A stretch of 64,000 bases of DNA from Gordonia rubripertincta (GTDB lineage Bacteria; Actinomycetota; Actinomycetes; Mycobacteriales; Mycobacteriaceae). The notes below the pieces were generated by a model, which did no database searches, was not told where the DNA came from, and worked only from the letters and a program-made list of their open reading frames with translations. Both the position numbers and the translations under genes were made by a program. Within the stretch, counting starts at the first letter, position 1. Each line of letters begins with the position of its first letter. Where the stretch lies: NCBI RefSeq assembly GCF_038024875.1, contig NZ_CP136136.1, positions 1,116,001 through 1,180,000 on the forward strand, in the 5' to 3' direction. Below, one piece after another: positions 50,399 to 58,227 of the stretch.

Positions 50399-52408
50399 TC
50401 AGCTGATCTCGCCGCTGTCCTGCAACACGGTCTCCTCGACGCGATGCTCATCCGGGTGTTCCTCGGCCGCGAGGCGCGGGATAAGCCCGCCCGCCAGCAC
50501 ATCTGACACCTGGCGCTTCGAGAGTCGGTGCCGGACTTCGAACTTCCGGTCCTTGGTCACGTTGCGAACGGTGAGGATGTCGTCGGCGCCGAGCGCATCC
50601 CGAAGGTTCTCGAGCCGTAGGGTGTCGTCCTGCTCGACGGCGTCGTAGTCGGCGGGATCGACGAATTCCACTGCCAGCACACCGAAGTTGGCGAGATTCT
50701 GCCAATGGATGCGCGCGAACGACTTGGCGATCACCACCCGCAGGCCGAGGTGGCGGGGCGCGATCGCCGCGTGCTCCCGCGACGAGCCCTGCCCGTAGTT
50801 CTCGCCACCGATGATGATGTGTCCGGAGTCCGCGGATCGTGCTCTCTCGGTGTAGGTGTCGTCGATCCGGGTGAAGCAGAACTCGGCGAGCTTGGGGATG
50901 TTGGACCGGTACGGCAGCGCTTTGGCGCCGGCAGGGGAGATGTCGTCGGTGGAGATGTTGTCGCCGACCTTCAGCAGCACCGGCGCTTCGACGACGTCGG
51001 GCAGCGAATCGAGGTCCGGCAGGTCGGAGATGTTGGGCCCCTTCACCGGTTCGACCTTCGTCGCCTCCTCCGGCGACAGCGGAGGGACCAGCATCGCGGT
51101 GTTGATCGAATGCTCCTCGGGCAACCCGAGCTCCGGATAGGAGGCATCGTTGTCGGCGGCCCAGTCACGGGGATCGGTGATCACGCCGGTCAGGGCCGAC
51201 GCGGCCGCCGTCTCCGGCGAGCACAGCCACACCTTGTCGTCCTTGGTGCCCGACCGCCCGGGGAAGTTGCGGGGCATCGTGCGGAGCGAGTTCTGCCCGG
51301 TCGCGGGCGCCTGCCCCATGCCGATGCAACCCATACAGCCGGCCTGGTGGATCCGCGCGCCGCTGACGACGAGCTCGGTCGTGGCGCCCATCTTGGTGAG
51401 GTCGGTGAGGATCTCGCGCGAGGTCGGGTTGATGTCGAAGCTGACACTCGACGACGTCTGTCTCCCCGCCACCATCGCTGCGGCGATCGCGAAGTCGCGG
51501 AGCCCGGGGTTGGCGCTCGACCCGATGACCACCTGCGAGATCTCCTCGCCGGCGACCTCGCTGACCGGCACGACGTCCCCCGGTGAGGATGGCTTGGCGA
51601 TCAGCGGGACGATCTCGGCGAGATCGATGGTCTCCTCGGAGTCATAGGTCGCGCCGTCGTCGGCGACCAGCTCGGTCCAGTCGTCCTCGCGGCCCTCGGC
51701 ACGGAGGAACTCGCGCACCGCGTCGTCGCTGGGGAAGACCGTTGTCGTCGCACCCAGTTCCGCACCCATGTTCGCGATCACGTGTCGGTCCATCGCCGTC
51801 AGACTCGCGAGCCCGGGGCCGTGGTATTCGATGATGCGGTTCACCGCACCCTTGACGCCGTGCCGTCGAAGCATCTCGAGGATCACGTCCTTGGCCGAAC
51901 ACCACGGCGGCAGTTCGCCTTCCAGCCGAACGCCCCAGATCTCCGGCATCCGGATGTTCAACGGCCGACCCGTGATCGCCAGTGCCACTTCGAGTCCGCC
52001 GACGCCGATCGCGAGCATCCCGAGCGATCCGGCCGCCGGCGTGTGCGAATCCGACCCGACCATCGTCTTGCCGGGAATGCCGAACCGCTGCATGTGGGTG
52101 GGATGGGAGACGCCGTTGCCGGGCTTGGAGAACCAGAGCCCGAAGCGTTCACACGCGGTGCGCAGGTACTCGTGATCCTCGGCGTTCTTCTCGTCGGTCT
52201 GCAGCAGGTTGTGGTCGACGTACTGGACGCTCACCTCCGTGCGGGCGCGGTCGAGACCCAGCGACTCGAGTTCCTGCATGACCAGGGTCCCGGTCGCGTC
52301 CTGCGTGAGGGTCTGGTCGATGCGGATCGCGATCTCGTCGCCGGGAGTCATGTCCCCGGCCTCGAGGTGGGCTTCGATGAGCTTCCGGGCAACGTTCTGG
52401 GCAGGCAT
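50399..52408 (-). CDS. Aconitate hydratase-family protein (short, Aquifex-type form)
   Basis: A 669-residue protein, shorter than the usual 900-residue actinobacterial AcnA. The aconitase domain has DQTLTQDATG (about 31-40), VQYVDHNLL, MVGSDSHTPAAGSLGMLAIGVGG and AGCMGCIGMG, with C358 and C361 as cluster ligands. The swivel domain has GDNISTDDISPAG and GGENYGQGSSREHAAIAP. The third ligand cysteine, normally in an SCTN motif, is absent: the corresponding stretch reads IGSSANPGLRDFA (297-300 SSAN). It probably isomerises citrate or a related hydroxyacid, but the true substrate and cluster state are uncertain. A second, standard aconitase is likely elsewhere in the genome. Confidence 0.82.
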   Translation of the reverse strand: MPAQNVARKLIEAHLEAGDMTPGDEIAIRIDQTLTQDATGTLVMQELESLGLDRARTEVSVQYVDHNLLQTDEKNAEDHEYLRTACERFGLWFSKPGNGVSHPTHMQRFGIPGKTMVGSDSHTPAAGSLGMLAIGVGGLEVALAITGRPLNIRMPEIWGVRLEGELPPWCSAKDVILEMLRRHGVKGAVNRIIEYHGPGLASLTAMDRHVIANMGAELGATTTVFPSDDAVREFLRAEGREDDWTELVADDGATYDSEETIDLAEIVPLIAKPSSPGDVVPVSEVAGEEISQVVIGSSANPGLRDFAIAAAMVAGRQTSSSVSFDINPTSREILTDLTKMGATTELVVSGARIHQAGCMGCIGMGQAPATGQNSLRTMPRNFPGRSGTKDDKVWLCSPETAAASALTGVITDPRDWAADNDASYPELGLPEEHSINTAMLVPPLSPEEATKVEPVKGPNISDLPDLDSLPDVVEAPVLLKVGDNISTDDISPAGAKALPYRSNIPKLAEFCFTRIDDTYTERARSADSGHIIIGGENYGQGSSREHAAIAPRHLGLRVVIAKSFARIHWQNLANFGVLAVEFVDPADYDAVEQDDTLRLENLRDALGADDILTVRNVTKDRKFEVRHRLSKRQVSDVLAGGLIPRLAAEEHPDEHRVEETVLQDSGEIS

Positions 52409-52752
52409 CGCACACTCCTGATCGGGTCACGCCCGAGCCGTGCATGGCTCGGGGCTGAACCGGAGTCAGAACCTGTCCGCGTCGTCGACGCGGTGACGCG
52501 CCAGGCGCTCTCGCTCGGACTGCCCCCATGGTCCCAGCCACAACCGACATGCGCCAGGGTCCGGAACGCCGCTTGTACGACAAACAACCTGTCGCGTGGC
52601 ACCCGAGAGCCGGGAATCCGCAGGTCATGCATCCGACTCAGTGACCGCTTCGCGCCCTTCACATAGAGTGTTGTCGATCGCTCCGTGCGCCCGGCTTGGG
52701 TCGGCGCGCTGGACGGCACCCAGACCACGTACCAACAGAAAGGCGCATAACC
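52409..52752. other. 344-base divergent intergenic region, aconitase to terD
   Basis: No gene is supported. It should contain the aconitase promoter (left) and the terD promoter (right). A possible -10 for terD is TAGAGT within ACATAGAGTGTT at about 52660-52675, about 80 bases before the start. A CCGAGCCGTGCATGGCTCGG hairpin at about 52434-52453 lies just upstream of the aconitase start. Confidence 0.45.
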
Positions 52753-53328
52753 ATGGGCGTGAGCCTGAGCAAGGGTGGAAATGTCTCGCTGACCAAGGAG
52801 GCCCCGGGACTGACCGCGGTGTCGGTCGGCCTCGGCTGGGACATCCGCACCACCACCGGTACCGACTTCGATCTCGACGCCAGCGCGATCGCGCTCGGCG
52901 CGAACAAGAAGGTGCTGTCCGATCAGCACTTCGTCTTCTTCAACAACCTGCGCTCCCCCGACGGTTCGATCGAGCACACCGGCGACAATCTGACCGGTGA
53001 GGGCGAAGGCGACGACGAGGTCATCAAGGTCGACCTCGCCGGTGTCCCGCCGGAGGTGGACTCCATCGTCTTCCCCGTCTCGATCTACGACGCCGATGCG
53101 CGGTCGCAGTCGTTCGGACAGGTCCGCAACGCGTTCATCCGCGTCGTCAACCAGGCAGGCGGTTCCGAGATCGCGCGTTATGACCTGACCGAGGACGCCT
53201 CCACCGAGACCGCGATGGTGTTCGGCGAGCTCTACCGCCACGGTTCGGAGTGGAAGTTCCGCGCCGTCGGCCAGGGCTACGCATCGGGGCTCGCGGGTAT
53301 CGCCCGCGACTTCGGTGTCAACGTCTGA
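52753..53328 (+). CDS. TerD-family stress protein
   Basis: A 191-residue calcium-binding TerD-domain protein linked to tellurite, colicin and general envelope stress resistance. It has the classic start MGVSLSKGGNVSLTKEAPGL, GLGWDIRTTTGTDFDLDASAIAL near 27-49, FFNNLRSPDGSIEHTGDNLTGEGEGDDEVI (acidic Ca-binding loop, about 63-92) and a GELYRHGSEWKFRAVGQGYASGL ending. AGAAAGG lies upstream of ATG 52753. It is monocistronic with its own terminator, followed by the TerC-like gene. Together with the downstream genes it marks a Ter stress island. Confidence 0.95.
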   Translation: MGVSLSKGGNVSLTKEAPGLTAVSVGLGWDIRTTTGTDFDLDASAIALGANKKVLSDQHFVFFNNLRSPDGSIEHTGDNLTGEGEGDDEVIKVDLAGVPPEVDSIVFPVSIYDADARSQSFGQVRNAFIRVVNQAGGSEIARYDLTEDASTETAMVFGELYRHGSEWKFRAVGQGYASGLAGIARDFGVNV

Positions 53329-53365
53329 GTCCGGTCTTCGCCTGCTGTTCGCGCAGCAGATTCCG

Positions 53366-53407
53366 CGAGGATGCCGCACCCCTCCTAGAGTGGGTGCGGC
53401 ATCCTCG
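53366..53407 (+). terminator. Intrinsic terminator of terD
   Basis: A perfect 16-base-pair stem (CGAGGATGCCGCACCC at 53366-53381 with its complement at 53392-53407) and a ten-base loop. Confidence 0.85.
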
Positions 53408-53473
53408 TGTCTTCACCCTCCGGCGTCGCCGTCGGCAGTGGTCCCTTGAACACCTCAGAAAGGCCACCATCCA

Positions 53474-54628
53474 GTGGTAGTAAGAATTTTCGGCCTCTCG
53501 GTCGTCGTGACGATCGTGTCGCTGATCATCGCGTTCCTCTATGGCGGCATCGAAGCGCTGATCCTGACGGCCATCCTGGGCGTCTTCGAGATCTCACTGT
53601 CCTTCGACAACGCGGTCATCAACGCCACGATTCTTCGCAGAATGAGCGAATTCTGGCAGAAGATCTTCCTCACCGTCGGCATCCTGATCGCGGTTTTCGG
53701 TATGCGCCTGGTGTTCCCGCTGGTCATCGTGTGGCTCGCCTCGGGTCTGAACCCGGTGGAGGCGCTTGATCTCGCACTCAACCCGCCGCCCAACGACGCC
53801 GCATACTTCGCCGACGGCTCGCCGAGCTACGAGACGATCATCACCGACGCCCATCCGCAGATCGCGGCATTCGGCGGCATGTTCCTGCTGATGCTGTTCC
53901 TGGGCTTCGTCTTCGAACAGAAGGAGATCACCTGGCTGTCGTGGATCGAGCGGCCGCTGGAGAAGATCGGCAAGTTGGAGATGCTCGAGGTCGTCATCGC
54001 GATCACTCTCCTCGTGCTCACCGCGACGTTCATCGCACCGGCCGACGAGCGGTCGACGGTCATGATCGCCGGCGCCCTCGGCATGATCACCTACATCCTG
54101 GTCAACGGCCTCGGCGAGTACTTCAACGTCGAGACCGAGGAGGACGACGAAGCCGCCGAGCCGGGTACCGACACGGCCGAGAACGCAGCGGTCGAGGAGT
54201 CCGGCGGCCGCAAGGGACCGTCGGATCTCGCGAAGGCAACGGGCAAGGCAGGCTTCTTCCTGTTCCTCTACCTCGAGGTGCTCGACGCGTCGTTCTCCTT
54301 CGACGGCGTCATCGGCGCGTTCGCCATCACCGCGGACCCGATCATCATCGCCCTGGGCCTCGGCCTCATCGGCGCGATGTTCGTTCGTTCGCTCACCGTG
54401 TACCTGGTCCGCAAGGGCACGCTCTCGGAGTACGTGTACCTCGAGCACGGCGCCCACTGGGCCATCGGTGCGCTGGCGTTCATCCTGCTGTATTCGATCG
54501 GCACCCACGTGCCGGAGATCATCACCGGCCTGATCGGTGTCGCATTGATCATCGCCGCCCTGATCTCCAGCATCGTCCGCCGAAACCGGCTCGCTGCGAA
54601 GGGCGAGCAGGAGAAGGTCGAGGTCTAG
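53474..54628 (+). CDS. TerC-superfamily integral membrane protein (DUF475)
   Basis: A 384-residue membrane protein, probably a metal-ion transporter or sensor partner of TerD proteins. Two related halves each carry an acidic pair in a membrane helix: FEISLSFDNAVINATI (about 37-52) and EVLDASFSFDGVIGAFA (near 271-287). DNA/DGV after SF is the TerC hallmark. About eight to nine spans are visible, with an acidic cytoplasmic loop (TEEDDEAAEPGTDTAENAAVEE, near 222-243) between halves. Translation starts at GTG 53474. Mycobacterial-type homologues are often linked with TerD. The transported ion is not known. Confidence 0.9.
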   Translation: MVVRIFGLSVVVTIVSLIIAFLYGGIEALILTAILGVFEISLSFDNAVINATILRRMSEFWQKIFLTVGILIAVFGMRLVFPLVIVWLASGLNPVEALDLALNPPPNDAAYFADGSPSYETIITDAHPQIAAFGGMFLLMLFLGFVFEQKEITWLSWIERPLEKIGKLEMLEVVIAITLLVLTATFIAPADERSTVMIAGALGMITYILVNGLGEYFNVETEEDDEAAEPGTDTAENAAVEESGGRKGPSDLAKATGKAGFFLFLYLEVLDASFSFDGVIGAFAITADPIIIALGLGLIGAMFVRSLTVYLVRKGTLSEYVYLEHGAHWAIGALAFILLYSIGTHVPEIITGLIGVALIIAALISSIVRRNRLAAKGEQEKVEV

Positions 54629-54686
54629 CCCTTCGAGGCTCGTCGCTACGCTCCTCGCACCTCAGGGAGCAGAGGCCCAGACGAAC

Positions 54687-54725
54687 AACTGCGCCGCAGA
54701 TCCTTTCGGGATCTGCGGCGCAGTT
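54687..54725. terminator. Bidirectional intrinsic terminator
   Basis: A perfect 17-base-pair stem (AACTGCGCCGCAGATCC at 54687-54703 with its complement at 54709-54725), a TTTCG loop and a following CTCGTTTC. It lies between the convergent TerC-like gene and the AIM24 operon. Confidence 0.92.
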
Positions 54726-54741
54726 CTCGTTTCCGCCGGTG

Positions 54742-55506
54742 TCAGCCCTGGTGTTGCGTGAGCTGCTGACTGATCTGCTGGTTGATCTGCTGCAGGCCGG
54801 GTACCGAGAGACCCGGCAACTGGCCCTGGATGGTGCGCAGGACCGACGAGTCGTCGCGCACCTTCTCGCTCGACTGCACCAGAACCGTTCCGGCGCCGGT
54901 GAAGTCGAACTGCCGCTCCTCGCCGGAGTTGATGCCGAACCGCTGGCCGGCGGCGGCGATGAAACTGTTCACCCACGCCTGGTCGTAGTGGTGGCTCGGG
55001 GACGGGCAATCCGACCATCCGACAAGGGCTTCCGGATCGACGCGCACCGGCGGCTCGACGAACATCACCGGCCCGTTCGATGATGCGAGGAACTTCCCGG
55101 TGCCGATCAGGGTGAGGAAGCCGGGCACGATCGACTGGTTCAGCGAGAGATTCGGCTGGAACGCCAGCAGATTCGAGGCACGGATCGTGAGGTTGCCGTC
55201 CTCGAGGTCGTAGGCGTTGATGTCGTAACCGCGGTCACCGATGATCAGCTTGCCCTGCCCCTCGGCGACCACGTAGTCGCCCAGGTACAGCGGGGCAGAG
55301 AATTGCTGGGCCACCATCTGCAGCAGCTGACCCTGCAATCCCTGTTGGAGCGAGGTGAACTGCATCTGGCCGTAGTAGGCGATCATCGCGCCTTTGGACA
55401 TGAACCACGGCTGGTTGAGATCGATGCAGAACGAGTAGTTGTTGTCCGGCACGTTGTCATCCGATGGCAAGGTCATCGGATTCCACACGGTGTTGAGTTG
55501 GCTCAC
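54742..55506 (-). CDS. AIM24-family protein, third in operon
   Basis: A 254-residue protein of the AIM24 (TIGR00266-like) beta-sandwich family. Family features include WFMSKGAMIAYYGQMQF near 35-51, YVVAEGQGKLIIGDRGYDINAYDLEDGNLTIRASNLLAF near 77-115, and FVEPPVRVDPEALVGW near 152-167. A glutamine-rich amphipathic tail (LQQINQQISQQLTQHQG) is unusual and could form a coiled coil. The GTG at 55506 overlaps the previous stop as GTGA. There are no membrane spans and no signal peptide. Bacterial AIM24 proteins often occur with TerD genes; the molecular role is unknown. Confidence 0.85.
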   Translation of the reverse strand: MSQLNTVWNPMTLPSDDNVPDNNYSFCIDLNQPWFMSKGAMIAYYGQMQFTSLQQGLQGQLLQMVAQQFSAPLYLGDYVVAEGQGKLIIGDRGYDINAYDLEDGNLTIRASNLLAFQPNLSLNQSIVPGFLTLIGTGKFLASSNGPVMFVEPPVRVDPEALVGWSDCPSPSHHYDQAWVNSFIAAAGQRFGINSGEERQFDFTGAGTVLVQSSEKVRDDSSVLRTIQGQLPGLSVPGLQQINQQISQQLTQHQG

Positions 55507-56222
55507 AGCTTCTCCTCCGATGCCTGCACGTAGACGATGCCCTGTCCGGAGCACTCCAATTGCATTGCCTCACCTCCGGTCCGGCCGACGTTGCGCCAGC
55601 TGACGGTCGAGCGAAGATTGGTGTTGACCTGTCCCGCGGAGCCGACGAAGGCCTGCGGGTCGACGGTCACCGGCGGCTTGTTCGGAGTCACCTCGAGTTC
55701 GAAGACCCCGCCGTGGCCGAGGATCACGGCCGATCCCGGACCCGAGAGCTGCGTCGTGAACATGCCCTGACCGGTCACGGCGCCGGCCGCGGCGGACCGC
55801 AGTGCTCCGAAGAGGCCACCGCCTCCGCCTCCCCCGCCACCGCCTCCCTGTGAGGCGACCGAGACCACCGACGCCTGGAGATTGGCGCCGTACGCAAGCA
55901 GCCGGGACGCCTCGACGCGGATGGTCCCGCCGACCGCGCCGAGATCGACGACGTGCACCTCGATGCCGAGGAATCCGTAGTGCACCTCGCCCTGCCCCTG
56001 CGCGATCATCGTCGACTCGTGCTCGCCGGCGAGCATACGACCGGCCATGCCGCCCATCGCACCCAATCCCGGCATGCCGCCGCCCATTCCGGCACCGGCG
56101 ATCTGGTGCGGCTGAAAGAAGACGTTGCCCTTGTAGAAGATCATCGCGCCCTTACGAGCGACGACGGGCCCGCTGCGACCGATGTCGACGGAGACGATCT
56201 TGCTGTTGACCTTGGTGAACAT
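55503..56222 (-). CDS. AIM24-family protein, second in operon
   Basis: A 239-residue AIM24-family beta-sandwich protein: KGAMIFYKGNVFFQP near 24-38, HESTMIAQGQGEVHYGFLGIEVHVVDL near 68-94, QGMFTTQLSGPGSAVILGHGGVFELEV near 153-179 and VTVDPQAFVGSAGQV. Two low-complexity inserts, a Gly/Met-rich loop (AGMGGGMPGLGAMGGMAG) and a run of eleven glycines, separate the strands; they are likely flexible linkers. It lies 14 bases after the first AIM24 gene and overlaps the third. The function is unknown. Confidence 0.85.
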   Translation of the reverse strand: MFTKVNSKIVSVDIGRSGPVVARKGAMIFYKGNVFFQPHQIAGAGMGGGMPGLGAMGGMAGRMLAGEHESTMIAQGQGEVHYGFLGIEVHVVDLGAVGGTIRVEASRLLAYGANLQASVVSVASQGGGGGGGGGGGLFGALRSAAAGAVTGQGMFTTQLSGPGSAVILGHGGVFELEVTPNKPPVTVDPQAFVGSAGQVNTNLRSTVSWRNVGRTGGEAMQLECSGQGIVYVQASEEKL

Positions 56223-56236
56223 TCGCTACCTCACCC

Positions 56237-56857
56237 TCACCGTTCGGCCGGCTGGATCGACACGACACCGGTTCCGTCCCACCGCAGCGAGAACGCCTCG
56301 CCGCCGCCCTGTCCCATCACCGAGCGCCAGGACACGTCGGTGACGAAGGACTGGTTCAATTGCCCACGGGCGCAAACGAAAGCGTCCGGGTCGACGACGA
56401 GCGGGTACTGCGGTGACACCTCGAGATGGATGAGCGGTCCACCGTTGGACAGCAACGCGATCTGGCCGTAGCCGCTGACCGTCGTCGTGAACAGGCCCTG
56501 ACCCGACGACGCGCCGCGCAGACCCGCGAACGCCACGTTGGTCTGGAGGTTCCCGTTGAGCACCATGAGCTGCTGGGACTCGACCTGCAACGTCTCGTTG
56601 TTGAGTTCGATGATCGTCGTCTCGGCCGCGTTGTGGGCGAAGTAGACGATGCCGTTGCCCGAGGCTTCCATGAGGGACAGCGCCTCACCGGTCGCCCGCT
56701 GCTTGAGGCCGGCGAGCACGCCGTCGCCACCACCGAAGCCGGCCGACTTGAACGCGACCTGCCCCTCATAAGCCACCATCGACCCGCTGATCGCGCGGAC
56801 CGACGTGTTGTTCAGCCTGGCCTCGACCACGCGTTTGGATCGTTGTACCAACTGCAT
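56237..56857 (-). CDS. AIM24-family protein, first in operon
   Basis: A 206-residue AIM24-family protein, first of three in the operon. Family features include AISGSMVAYEGQVAFKSAG near 23-41, LSLMEASGNGIVYFAHNAAETTIIELNNETLQVESQQLMVLNG near 60-102, and QGLFTTTVSGYGQIALLSNGG near 118-138, with VVDPDAFVCARGQL near 153. It is cytoplasmic with no signal. The promoter should lie in the 179-base gap shared with the divergent Ter biosynthetic operon, which suggests common control of both. Confidence 0.85.
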   Translation of the reverse strand: MQLVQRSKRVVEARLNNTSVRAISGSMVAYEGQVAFKSAGFGGGDGVLAGLKQRATGEALSLMEASGNGIVYFAHNAAETTIIELNNETLQVESQQLMVLNGNLQTNVAFAGLRGASSGQGLFTTTVSGYGQIALLSNGGPLIHLEVSPQYPLVVDPDAFVCARGQLNQSFVTDVSWRSVMGQGGGEAFSLRWDGTGVVSIQPAER

Positions 56858-57024
56858 TCGACGTGCCTCTCTCGCGCCGCCGGGAGGCCGCTACTCGGCC
56901 CCCCTCGTGTGTTCCCCGACGCCGTCCCGAATCACGGCACCGACGCCGATCGGCATCCATCTCCGGTGTGAGGCGGTGGATCGTCTCGGCCGGTCCGGCC
57001 TCATACCGAGTTGAAATTAGCCGA

Positions 57025-57030
57025 TAGCAT
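57025..57030 (+). promoter_or_regulatory. Candidate -10 element for a leaderless Ter operon transcript
   Basis: TAGCAT ends six bases before GTG 57037 with no ribosome binding site, suggesting a leaderless mRNA. The same hexamer and spacing occur at the leaderless polyol operon start (9263). No -35 is clear at 17 bases. Confidence 0.4.
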
Positions 57031-57036
57031 CGTGTC

Positions 57037-58227
57037 GTGCCCGGAAACTTCGTACGTCGTTGGTTCGGCAACGATTCACGCACGAATTCCGCCTCACCTG
57101 CATCATCGGAACAAATGACAGCGGCCTTCCTGGAGTCCGAAGCGGTCCTCGCCGAGATCGATCCGGCGGTCGCCGTGGTCGCCGCCACCGACCCGCGCTC
57201 GCAGTTGCGCGGGGCATGGTCGGCGATCCGCGAACAGCACGCCGAGGCGACCGCCGACTACCTCCACCTCGTCTCCCCGCCCGAGGGCACGCGCTTTCGC
57301 CAACAGGACTACGAGCGATCCACCGAGGCCCTCCGTGCGGTCACGGCGTCGATGCGCGCCTTCGCGGATGCCAACGCCGGTGCACTCCGACGCGCCCGCG
57401 CCGCAATGCAGGCCGCGAACGTCCAAGACCACGAGGCCCGCGTCGCCGCGCACCGGGCGATGACCGCCCTGGAGAACGCCGGTCCGACAGTTGCACGGCT
57501 GCAGTCGGTCGCCGGTGCCACCGATGAACTCGACCGTGCCCTGAGAGTCTTCGAGCAGGCTTCCGAGCTGCGCGAGCGGCAGTCGGCCGCTGCGACGGTC
57601 ATCACATCGGCACACCGACTCGAGAACATCCTCGAGCAAGCGCCCTCCTTCGAAGACCGCGCCCGACGGGTCATCCGATCGGTGGAAACGCGGCGCAGCG
57701 CCATCGCGACCCGCCGCGCCCTGGTTCCCGAAACTCTTTCGGCGTTGCGCCGCGACTTCAGTGCGGACTGTTCGGCGGACCTGCAACGCACCGAAACCGT
57801 GGTCGACGAGCGTCTGGCCCGCGCGGATTCGGCGATATCGACGGCGCGCGGAATGCTCACCGACGCTCCCGACCAGGCGATCGATCAGGCCGACTCCGCC
57901 CGGGACGACCTGTCCGTGGCAGAGGCCGCCGTGGACGCCGTCCTAGACCGACTGCGCGTCCTGCGCGAGGTGCGCGCCGATCCACAGGCAACCGAACGCA
58001 CCGTGCGCTTCCGTCTCCGCGACGCCCAGCTCTTCGCGGTGAATCACGCCCTGGTTGACGAATGGGGCTCGGTGCTCGATGCTCAGGCCGACCGGATCGA
58101 GCGAGCGAAGGGGGACCTCGATCGCGTCCACCCCGACTACTGGGGATACCTGACCCGACTGCGGGCCGTGGACGACCGGATCAGCGAGATCGTTTCCCGG
58201 ATGAGAGGACAGGTGGCCGCACGATGA
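57037..58227 (+). CDS. Coiled-coil protein heading the Ter-linked operon, function unknown
   Basis: A 396-residue, almost entirely alpha-helical protein, rich in Ala, Arg, Asp and Glu, without signal peptide or membrane span. Heptad-like stretches run through residues 85-150 (ALRAVTASMRAFADANAGAL), 155-220 and 270-340. No cysteine or catalytic motif stands out. I do not recognise a family; distant similarity to TelA- or PspA-like helical stress proteins is possible but not shown. It begins with a leaderless GTG and its stop overlaps the lyase start as ATGA, so it is translated together with the biosynthetic enzymes and is probably a structural or regulatory partner. Confidence 0.75.
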   Translation: MPGNFVRRWFGNDSRTNSASPASSEQMTAAFLESEAVLAEIDPAVAVVAATDPRSQLRGAWSAIREQHAEATADYLHLVSPPEGTRFRQQDYERSTEALRAVTASMRAFADANAGALRRARAAMQAANVQDHEARVAAHRAMTALENAGPTVARLQSVAGATDELDRALRVFEQASELRERQSAAATVITSAHRLENILEQAPSFEDRARRVIRSVETRRSAIATRRALVPETLSALRRDFSADCSADLQRTETVVDERLARADSAISTARGMLTDAPDQAIDQADSARDDLSVAEAAVDAVLDRLRVLREVRADPQATERTVRFRLRDAQLFAVNHALVDEWGSVLDAQADRIERAKGDLDRVHPDYWGYLTRLRAVDDRISEIVSRMRGQVAAR

